Assembly: GCA_030770545.1 (NCBI GenBank)
Contig: CM061100.1
Span: 9,638,501-9,702,500, forward strand
Origin: Macropodus opercularis
Lineage: Eukaryota; Chordata; Actinopteri; Anabantiformes; Osphronemidae
Direction: 5' to 3'
DNA length: 64,000 nt
Part shown: in pieces, positions 1 through 9,234 of the stretch
Numbering within the stretch: position 1 is the stretch's first letter
How the letters are laid out: each line of letters opens with the position of its first letter
Position numbers and translations under genes: made by a program
The notes under the pieces: model-generated
Databases searched by the model: none
What the model was told of the DNA's origin: nothing
Seen by the model: the letters and a program-made list of their open reading frames with translations, nothing else

Positions 1-549
1 CACAAGAGCCCGCTGCATTCATGTAACCACACAGGCAGACAACAACTCCACGCTCATTTATAAGCGTGTGCGTGCGCACACCGAAGTGCACATGCACACG
101 TAAAACATTCAAATTTGACAAATGTGCCTGGAATGAGCAGATGGATCTGTCTGAGAGTAATGACACATTAATTTCACACAGACGTTCAAATGATCTCCAA
201 CAAAATTTTATATTTATGATCGGCAACATTTAGAAATTTGACTGAATAACTAACGCAGAACGCTGCACCACTGCCTCTCACAGAGTTCATTATCTTATTT
301 CTGTTCATCTTTTTTGTAGTCTAGCTCTTTATATGTGTTCCCGAATCCGTCATTGTTTAGACAGAACAATCCAAAATTTAGTTAAATTTGTCTGGAAGGG
401 CTGAAAGGAAACAAAAAACTCAAATGGTGATACTGCTTGGCAAATGTTATTAGGGAGACACGTCAACAACATGTGTAGAGCAACTACAAATGTGTCCAAT
501 TATTTTATTTTCAGCATGAATCTAAATTTTGTCTTTTATTTCTTTCAGA

Positions 550-613
550 TTCCCTATGCAAACATTATTAGAAAGGAAAAGATCAGTTCCCATCTCAACA
601 AGTAGCTGACAGG
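550..613 (+). CDS. Possible last coding exon of an unidentified gene entering from the left
   Basis: A good acceptor (pyrimidine-rich, ending TTTCTTTCAG at 549) is followed by a 64-base block and a donor (GACAG/GTAACC, intron from 614). All three frames reach a stop inside the block. Two give plausible C-termini: IPYANIIRKEKISSHLNK-stop, or FPMQTLLERKRSVPISTSS-stop. A second acceptor (TTTCTACAG, exon from about 780) would begin a 3'UTR exon. Both stops lie within 50 bases of the junction, so such a transcript would not be an obvious nonsense-mediated decay target. I do not recognise either peptide. The call rests on splice-site quality only, and no upstream coding exon is visible in the 549 bases available. 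Confidence 0.3.
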
Positions 614-1278
614 TAACCATCTTGTTTAGTTTTTCATTAAGATTTTTTATTTCATTTATTAGTGTTTATTTTTTCAGTGTTTAGGATCTAATCCAACTAT
701 TAACTCAACCCTTTAAAAATAACACTAAATCAGAATGAGTAACTAATGTTTGGTTTTATATTTTCATTGTTTCTACAGAGTCGACGACATTCATCATAAT
801 AAGAGGAAGCTACTTGGACTTCTGTAAATGTAAACCGAGAGAAATACAGGAGAGACACAGACAGATGGGATACGGACCATATAATGTGTACATATGCATT
901 TCTGTTGTCTTTTTGGAACAGAAATGATTTGGCTGCTTTGTCAAAACTCTGTTAATAGCCCTGCCCTTAAGCCCTGATCATACTGCCATATGAGGCGACA
1001 CGCTGGTAAGCAGTTCATCCCTGTTTCCTTGGTGAAGTTAGTTTCCCAAACTGACTCACGTAAAAAAACCGAACCAGTGACATCAGAAGAAACTGGACCA
1101 GTGCTGCTGTTTCAGGCACTCTGCTTTACCAAACCAGGACCAAAGCAACCACAGACTTCCTCCTTGCCCTTTGCAAGCTTTTGTATAGGGCTGCCGGAGA
1201 CATCCAGTAAGGAAGCTGCAGACTTTTTCAGAAACTCTGAACATCCAAAGGTCTTAAAAGATGAAGTGTGAAAGAAAA

Positions 1279-1317
<39 letters not shown>

Positions 1318-2880
1318 ACTGTGTGTTACAGACTGCATGTTGTGCTCTGATGCCTGACTGCAGGTGGCTTAATTGTACATACATCAAACTTTATGTGATG
1401 ATGGACTTACAAGACTGAGGCTGGTCTCATTGTTTTTATTGCATCACCAAAAAAGGAAAAACCTAAAGAACCACATTTTATCCCAAAGGGTCCAGTTGTG
1501 TTTATTAACTAATACAAACACAAGCCATCGTTAGCACCAGTTATCATCATAGTAAGTCACCACTGAACAGATCAGATGTTGGTGGAGACTTGATAAACAA
1601 GCTACATCTGACAGATGCCCCAAACTTGAAGATGCCAGATGAAGAACAAAATAAAAAGCAAAAGGAATCAGAGCACAGTGAATATTTGTGTTCTAGATTT
1701 TTTTTACCTAATAGTGCAATTAGAAAAGTATTAATAAAGGATTGCAAGGAGCGTCATACTCGATGCAAATTGTATTGATTTTACTTCCACTGTATTACTT
1801 GGTACAGTATTACGTTTACTGTGTACTTTACTCCAAATGATGGTATGATTTCCCATTTTATATATATATATATAAGTAAAGGTTACGTGCACATGCTGTG
1901 GCACATCTACATAATATATTTCACAAACATTCTTCTCCTGTTAATCAGCAAACATATACAGAGCAGCAGGAGAATCGTTTGCTTAGATGCACCCTGATGG
2001 CACTTTTAAACCTGCATCACATTTAACAGACTTCACTTCCAACCTGAGGTAAATATGGGCCACCATCAGCAGCTAATATGTCTTTCAAATGTGTTGGCAG
2101 GTGATGAGAGGGCGTTCAAAGCCTCTGTATTTGTACTCGTGTGCTCTGGGCCACATAAAGAAAAGGCTGAAGTTTGTCAGTGTTGTATATTTACGTGTAA
2201 ATGATTTTACTCAATTGTATAACAGGTCATATTGAGAGCACTAAACATCACAGTCACTCTATTTACATGTGTTTTTTGTTGTTGTTGTTGTTGTTATTTA
2301 TTTGAGTAATAAACCTAATTATGAAAACATTATTTATTACGGTGTTAACAGAAAGAGACATGTTGATCATAATTATGTATTCAAAACGCTCAAGAACAAA
2401 AATGAGAACTCACCCACCACGTTTCTAAAATGAAATGAATGAATGGTTAAAGCTGTCATTTACTAAGAAAATTGTATCATTATAAGCTGTCGATGCAGAT
2501 GTATTTAAATATGTTCTTGTAGTTTCTCTACTATTTATGTGTAAATTAAAAGTCTATACAATAACCAGCATTGATTAATTTTGTTTACTCACATTAGGCT
2601 ACAGTTGGCTTCATTTGTTACACTTTGAATTTGTTACACACCAAACATGTACTCGTAGATTTTTAGATTTAAATCTGCACAACACACCTTTTTGAAATTT
2701 TAAAGTGAAAGATCTAAGACAGTATAATTAAATCCAACAGTTAATTTATTTTGTTAAGTTTAATTTTGTAAAAGCTATTTTCTATCTTCGTTTAAGAGAC
2801 GGGCCGTAGACCGTACGACACGTTTGGCTCTAGTGTTGCACGACTTTCGCTGTCAATTTACGGCAGCTGCATCTCTGGGA
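614..2880. other. Non-coding stretch left of ier3ip1
   Basis: About 2.2 kb of AT-rich DNA. It begins with a possible 165-base 3'UTR intron (614-778). Microsatellites lie at 1281-1314 (CA), 1861-1874 (TA) and 2278-2296 (GTT). A 93-codon open stretch at 990-1271 matches nothing I recognise and runs into the CA repeat. The last 200 bases should hold the ier3ip1 promoter; no TATA box was identified. Confidence 0.5.
1281..1314. repeat. (CA)17 microsatellite
   Basis: Perfect CA dinucleotide tract of 17 units, intergenic. It is likely length-polymorphic. Confidence 0.95.
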
Positions 2881-2916
2881 CTGGTTAAAAAAGAAGAAGA
2901 AGAAGAAGTTGCCAGC

Positions 2917-3683
2917 ATGGCGTTTACGCTCTACTCTCTCATCCAGACCGCTATTTTGTGCACTAATGCAATCGCTGTATTGCACGAAGAGCGATTTCTC
3001 AGCAAGGGTTTGTTTTGCACTTTTGTCTATCACATTATTGGTACAAGAATGAATAACGTGCTAATAACAGCTAGATTGGTGTGTAACGTATACACAACTC
3101 GCTGCCTCCAATAGCTAAGTAAACTCTCGTGTTTACATTTGTAGCCAACAACTGACTTTTGTGTATCCGAGTGAGACGTTTTCTTATGAGTAGGGCCTTT
3201 TACTATATAACATTATTGTTCAATGTCAAGAGAGTTAGATTAGTTACTGTTGTTTAGTGTTGTCACCTAATTATTTGCGACCTCCTGTTTGTTTGCGACC
3301 TTATTTTGATGTTTCATGTCCTCTAACTCTCTTCCACCTCTGGTGTCTCTGTGCCTTTCTGCAGTGGGCTGGGGTGTGGATCAGGGAGTTGGAGGCTTTG
3401 GAGATGATCCAGGAATCAAGGCCCAGATCCTCAATCTCATCCGCTCAGTCCGGACTGTCATGAGAGGTTAGAACATGACATAAATTTTTTTCTAAGATGG
3501 CTGTTGTAACACACGTCATGTTGAGTAGGACTAAGTTTCCTGTAAACTAATCTGATACTCGTGTATAATTTGCACTGCCGATGCAAAAGTTATGCAATTT
3601 TTTTTAAAACTTCTTATTTCTTCACAGTTCCTTTAATAATAGTGAATTCAGCCTGCATCGTCCTCCTGTTACTGTTTGGTTAA
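2917..3683 (+). CDS. ier3ip1: Immediate early response 3-interacting protein 1 (3 exons, 82 aa)
   Basis: Small ER/Golgi membrane protein (yeast Yos1-like) needed for ER-to-Golgi traffic; human loss causes microcephaly with diabetes. Coding exons are 2917-3007, 3365-3466 and 3628-3683, totalling 249 bases or 82 codons plus stop, the usual family length. The start follows GCCAGC and precedes G, a strong Kozak context. The protein begins MAFTLYSLIQTAIL. It has an N-terminal hydrophobic helix (about residues 1-22), a glycine-rich loop (GWGVDQGVGGFG, about 32-43), an arginine-containing stretch (NLIRSVRTVMR) and a C-terminal helix ending IVLLLLFG. Introns are 357 and 161 bases. A GAA-rich run at 2891-2908 sits just upstream in the 5'UTR. 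The near-complete match to the mammalian protein I remember makes the call firm. Confidence 0.97.
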
Positions 3684-4491
3684 TAATGGTGAGGGCGCAG
3701 CCAGAGGACTTAGGAGCTTGCCATGGGACAAACAACAAACCAGCCAGACACACTGAACTCTGCCGGTAATCAGCAGCTGGGAAAACAGGAGGCAAAGGAA
3801 TTACAAAAACACAACAAGTCATCTTCTGGACTGAGACAAGAACTTGTATTGGAGCCTGACCTTCATGTTTTTGTGTAACCAAAACGACAGTGCCATGTTT
3901 TGCCAGTTTCAGTGGAACACATTGAAAGGGATTAGTTTGAGTGATTTTGTGATTATATGTCGTGGGACTTTGATGAGGGCACAAACATGTTATCTATGGT
4001 TTGTGTAAATATCGGCTAAATGTGTTCAGCACTCTAGCTGCAGTTTGACTTTTTTTTGTTATTGTTGTTTATAATTTTGTGTTGTCATGTGAAGAAATGG
4101 CCTGTTCCCAACACAAATTCATGTCAGCAGTGCTGATATGAGTTAGTGCTTGTACATAGTGTTTTCAGAAGTGATGCCGGTGGCTCGCTTTGAACCTTTA
4201 TTTTCAACTGTGCACTTTAGTTAAATAGACAGTTGCTGTAAAGGTTTTAGTTTACATGATATAACATTATTATAGACACCAAACATCTGCAAATTTGACT
4301 TTTTTGACTTTAAGGTCAAACATGAACAAAAATTATTCAAATTATATTAATCTCAACTGTAAAGAAGTGTAATTTTTACTGTTGTGTGTAATAATTTGGT
4401 TAAATGCAAGTTTTGACACTATTGCTTAATACAACTCAGAATACAGTAGCTTTGTCCTGTTGAAGCTTTATTGCAACATTTGTTATTTTTA

Positions 4492-4497
4492 AATAAA
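4492..4497 (+). terminator. Candidate polyadenylation signal of ier3ip1
   Basis: AATAAA, 809 bases after the ier3ip1 stop codon. It is the first canonical hexamer I noted on this strand in an otherwise open 3' region. Use in vivo is inferred. Confidence 0.45.
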
Positions 4498-4499
4498 TG

Positions 4500-5860
4500 T
4501 CTCAGTAAATTTAACAGATTTACTTTTATTGTCTAAGTCTTTTTGTGGCATCAGAGGAATAGTGAAAACATTTGGAGAGTTTCTGCTGTTTTTCACTGAC
4601 ATTCTCTAAACCTACTCACAAAAAAGTAACAAAGATACATTTTTGATTCCAGGATTTGCTACTAGCACATTACAAGTACTGTAGTGATGAAGTGTCCCTG
4701 ATTTTACTGAGTTTCAGTGGAACTAACTGGATAATTTCTAGTAATAAAACACATTTTACTTCTGAAAAGATTCTTTCTGTATTTTTTCTGGAAGACGTTT
4801 AATAGTTATACATTTAATTCCACTTAAGTGGAAGTTCTAATGCTTTAACTTCAAAAAGTAAAAGTTTTCGTCAGTAATCCACTGGTGCTGTGTGTAAATG
4901 CTGATGTGTTACACAGTGTCCCTCAGTTCAGTGTTTGTCTCGTCTATAATCTCCATATGTTGTGAATTATCATTTCCTCCCTTCCTAAGCTCCATTAATA
5001 TTTTTATTAACACCAGTTTTGACCCATGCTGGGGGACTGAGCAGGGAAAGGAGATCTGCTGGAATTAGAAGCATATGTTTATCAGAGTGATTTGAACAGT
5101 AAAGCCACTTTGATCTGTGATTAGTCAGAGTTTAGCTGTGGGTTCACAAACGACTGAGCCTACATATCTATCTGCACCTCACAGGTCAGGAGGTGGTGTG
5201 TTTGTGTCACTGGATCTCAGTAGTAAAAGCATGAGAAAACGTACTGACAAGTTATCTTGAGCAACATATGCAGTTTTTTATTTATTTATATGCTTTTCTA
5301 ATTGCTTTTATGTGGATTTTTTGTTCAAAATGTATGCATTGCAAAAAAGTATACAATTTCAAAAATACAGAAAAGCACAGCGATAGTTAGTTCTGAAAGA
5401 AGGGGTTTAAAATGGTGCCGATCAAGGCATTAACACTCAGATTAGTACTGGAATATCATGTTTTCCAACATTTATGCAAAAAGAAGAAGCTGAAAACAAC
5501 TGTGAACAGTGTTATTCACTGTAGGTATGTGAAAAGAGGATTTGCTCAGTGCTGTCTGGCATCATCCAGAGAGAGGGGTCTTATCATTTTGATAATACCT
5601 CCCACCATAAATCCAAAAGACCAACTAATGCCATACATCTGTTACTTGTTAGATGACACATATGTTTTATTATTATTCTAATCAGTTAAATATAATATTA
5701 CCTGATTACACATAGAAGCTAAAAAAAAAAGATAATAAAAGAATGAGCGAGAGAACAAGTAAAAATTAATAATGATGGAAAAATGAGAGAAAAAGTAAAT
5801 TACAAAAAAAATACTGAATAATACAAAACTGAGGCAAGTAGACGTTTGTGCGTTTGAGCT
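4500..5860. other. Intergenic stretch between ier3ip1 and hdhd2
   Basis: About 1.4 kb of AT-rich DNA without recognisable coding, RNA gene or transposon signal. The short open stretches here (for example 5412-5681) lack splice context and resemble no family known to me. Confidence 0.5.
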
Positions 5861-5872
5861 GCAGGGGGCAGT

Positions 5873-5967
5873 ATGGGGCACCTTAAAAAGAAACAAGTTT
5901 ACCCCCGACCGACGAAGAAGAAACGTAGCAAGAAACCGAAAGGAAGAAGAAAACTGGCGGCTAAAGG
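5873..5967 (+). other. Probable 5' untranslated first exon of hdhd2 carrying a very basic upstream ORF
   Basis: The block ends in GGCTAAAG/GTTAGC, an acceptable donor, about 0.8 kb ahead of the hdhd2 start. The candidate acceptor is GTGTGTCAG near 6732. From the ATG at 5873 an open frame of 31 codons runs to the donor. It contains Lys/Arg clusters (PRPTKKKRSKKPKGRRK). Joined to the acceptor it would end shortly after the hdhd2 ATG in another frame, so it would be an overlapping upstream ORF. The transcription start and exon limits are inferred, and this could equally be non-coding leader. Confidence 0.35.
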
Positions 5968-6752
5968 TTAGCAGAGCACATTTCTGACTTTATAAACTGT
6001 TTCTTCTGTGCCATTTATACGGTCAAAGCAGATGCATTTGGTAACGTTAAAAATACGTTGCTTCGTTGGTCAGAAATAAAAAGTAAGGAGCTGAATAATT
6101 GAATTTAAACACATGTATGTCTGGAGCAAGCTGCAGGTATGACGATTATGTCAAAATTACAACGATGACGTCACACTACGGCTACATTTGCCTTTAAACC
6201 CCTTCAACACACGCAAGCTTACAGGCAGCTTGGCCCTCCTCAGTTTCCTGTTATTACTGGAGCTCAATGCAAATATTACAAACATAATCTACAATGCATG
6301 TGTTTAAGCTGTTGTGCATTAAGAGCATTAATTGTACTTTCGCATTGATAACTACAATACAGAAATCCAAGCATGTCTAAATAATAACAGGGATCACACA
6401 GTCTAAAATCACATACCAATAAAATACAAGCCCCAAATCTGTATTCTAGGCAGGAAGCCATTAATGCTGAGGACAAACAGGTCAATAATCCCGATCTAGG
6501 TTTGAACAGCACTGTAATCTGATAAATTCTGCCACTACCAATGTGAATTATGATTATGATCATATAATCTTTCCAATAAAAAAAATATTATGAAAGAATA
6601 AGCTTTTTAAAACTGAGTAAAGCTCCATTTACAGGGGGCCTTTAGCTGTTTAGAAAATCATAATCAGACACTACGGTCTAAGCAGTACACTGAAAACAAG
6701 TTTTTAACTAGATGAACAAATTATGTGTGTCAGTATATTTGAAGGGTCCAGC
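5968..6752 (+). other. Presumed first intron of hdhd2
   Basis: A 0.78-kb stretch between the presumed leader exon and the hdhd2 start codon. No repeats, RNA genes or other coding exons were recognised. The open stretch at 6276-6563 on the opposite strand has no splice or family support. Confidence 0.35.
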
Positions 6753-8757
6753 ATGGCAGGCAGGCGAGCTCTGAAAGCAGTGCTCATTGACCTGAGTGGA
6801 ACTTTACATGTAGAAGACACAGCAGTTCCAGGAGCACAGGACGCCCTTAACAGGTGAAAAAAAAAAGTGTCCCAAGAGTTGGCAAGTTGTCATGTGAATT
6901 TAAATCAGCATCTCGAATTTTAAAACTGCTTTTAATTCTGCTTTTGTGTTTTGGTGCCGTCAGATTACGCCAGGCGTCCGTAGCTGTGAAGTTTGTGACC
7001 AACACAACAAAGGAGAGTAAGAGGATATTACTGGAACGACTGCAACGTCTAAACTTTGACCTGCAGGTAAAATATCCCAAACCAGTTTTTAAGTTCAGGG
7101 GTTTTAGATGTAGCTTCAAAAAATTTCATAAGAAATAATGCTAATCTTTAGCACTAAACTTTTACTGAGCGCCTCTAACAAAAAGGCATATTGTACAATG
7201 GCTGGAGTGCTGCTGTTTTCCTAAATTGTAAAAATGAACTTCACTCACTTCATTCATGCAGGAAAAAGAGATCTTCACTTCTCTGAGTGCAGCAAGGAGT
7301 CTTCTGGAGCAGAAACAACACAGGCCACTGCTGCTGGTGGAGGATAGTGCACTGGAGGACTTTGCAGGTACTGGGTTATTTGTATTGTATATATTAACAT
7401 TAACATGTTAAGGCTTATCCTTTCCACCGTATTTCCACCTGCAGGTATCGATACGTCGGAGCCAAACGCTGTCGTCATTGGACTCGCTCCTGATCACTTC
7501 AACTATCAAACACTCAACAACGCTTTCAGGTGGTAAACGAAAAGCCTACTGTAATAAATGTTTGTTTTGAGTAATGATGCAGATGCGACGGCATAGAAAA
7601 CCACAAGGCCTTTTTTTGGACCAGGAGACATAGCAGAATTATTGGCAGACCTTAAACCCTCCTATCAATTGTAAAACTTTTGATAGGAGGAAACCCAGTC
7701 AGGAAGAGGAATATAAGACGCTGTGACAGTATTATTTGTGATACAAACAGCGCAGCCTATTAATCGTATATTTTTCTGCAGAATGGTTCTGGATGGAGCT
7801 CCTCTCATCGCCATCCATAAAGCTCGTTACTATAAGCGCAAAGATGGCTTGGCCCTCGGCCCCGGGCCCTTTGTGACAGGACTGGAGTATGCCACCGACT
7901 GTAAAGCTACAGTAGTTGGAAAACCTGAAAAGACTTTTTTCACACAGGTCAGGAACATTTATGTATTGTTTGTTTTTTTCCCCAACAAAACATAGTGTTG
8001 TATTTATTGGAAGCAGTCATTTTTAAGTAACTAAAATCCACTCAGTGATGCATGTTTTTGACGCACTTTAGTAAGTGAAACTTTTCTGTGTATGGTCTGA
8101 ATTGCGCTGAGAGTTGAGTACTCTGCCAGACTGACACACTTGTTTCCTACAAATAGGCTCTGTCTGATTTAGGATGTTGCCCCAGTGAAGCTGTCATGAT
8201 TGGAGATGTAAGTATATTATCAAAACAAGACTATGTTTAGCAGAGGAACAGCTGCCTTAAAAAAAAAAAAATAAAAGTTCAGTTTCATGTGAACAGAAAC
8301 AGACTAACATATGTACCATGATTAAACGTTGCTTGTTTTTCATTGTTTTTCTGCAGGATGCCAGAGATGATGTAGGTGGAGCTCAGAACGCAGGAATGTT
8401 GGGTATTTTAGTCAGAACTGGTAAGGAAACAAAAAAAATCCTGCCCCCACCATATTCACTGTACTTTTCTTGTACATGACACATGTACATGATTGGCTAC
8501 AAGTAAAAACTTGCTCTGTGTGGGATTTCTTGGGTCTAGTTGTGTCTGAAACCGTACTTGTAAAGTGCCTTGAGATAACTAATGTTGTGAACTGGTGCTA
8601 TATAAATAAAGTTGAATTGAATCATACATAACTTCTTGCCTTTTATGCCTCAGGTAAATACAGAGAAGGAGATGAGAAAAAAGTCAACCCCCCACCTTAC
8701 TTGACGTGTGCCAGTTTTCCAGAAGCTGTGGAACACATTTTGAAGAACCTGCTATAA
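6753..8757 (+). CDS. hdhd2: HAD-like hydrolase domain-containing protein 2 (8 exons, 259 aa)
   Basis: Member of the haloacid dehalogenase superfamily, the C2-capped group related to LHPP; predicted cytosolic phosphatase of uncertain substrate. Exons: 6753-6853, 6964-7066, 7262-7367, 7445-7529, 7782-7947, 8157-8207, 8357-8420, 8654-8757, in consistent phase and totalling 780 bases (259 aa, the human length). Motif I is DLSGT with Asp13 and Ser15 where classical HAD phosphatases have a second Asp. Motif II is FVTNTTKES (about 44-52), the motif III lysine is in VVGKPEK (Lys179), and motif IV is MIGDDARDD (201-209). The cap lies between motifs II and III (KARYYKRKDGLALGPGPF). The gene converges on katnal2. 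Intron 7 carries a SINE/LINE-type tail (8492-8623). Confidence 0.97.
8492..8623 (+). mobile_element. Short interspersed element tail in hdhd2 intron 7
   Basis: About 130 bases starting TGGCTACAAGTAAAA and ending CTATATAAATAAAG followed by TTGAATTGAAT. The unit contains GTAAAGTGCCTTGAGATAAC, which is characteristic of a family common in teleost genomes (the 3' end of a LINE or a SINE mobilised by it). A second copy lies at 9492-9625. The family name cannot be assigned without a repeat library. Confidence 0.75.
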
Positions 8758-8918
8758 GATACAAGTGACAGAACTCCAGAGTTTCATTTTCTTTAGGACC
8801 ACCAAAAAATCTAAACACTCCAGCTCCAAACAACTTTAGCACTGTTGTGCACTAGTGTTGTTTTGGAAGTAGAAAGGAGGACGTTACCGAAATATTCACT
8901 GCATCCTAAAAAATGCAA

Positions 8919-8924
8919 ATTAAA
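8919..8924 (+). terminator. Candidate polyadenylation signal of hdhd2
   Basis: ATTAAA, a common variant hexamer, 162 bases after the hdhd2 stop. No AATAAA was seen on this strand before the facing gene's tail. Inferred. Confidence 0.35.
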
Positions 8925-9017
8925 TTATGATTGAATGATGCCATAGTTGAGTAGTGCTGAGGTGTTACAGTGTCATCATGGGCAGCTCAGGAAAAAGTCA
9001 CCATAGAAATGTTTTGC

Positions 9018-9023
9018 TTTATT
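9018..9023 (-). terminator. Candidate polyadenylation signal of katnal2
   Basis: TTTATT on the plus strand, AATAAA on the minus strand, 212 bases beyond the katnal2 stop at 9235. With the hdhd2 signal at 8919, the two convergent transcripts would end within about 100 bases of each other. Confidence 0.45.
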
Positions 9024-9234
9024 AGGATATTTCAGTCAAATGTTAATAATTTATAAGTTAATAGCACTGTTTTCTCCTTGCCATTTCTGTAATGTTTATA
9101 ATATCTAATGACTAAATTGTATTTTGTTGATGTGGCTCTCATAAAGTGTATAAGCGGCTTCCATTACATAACTCTGTCACGTTGTGGAGTTAGTGTATGT
9201 ATAGTTTGTATAGTCAGTCAGTATGTATAGTCAG

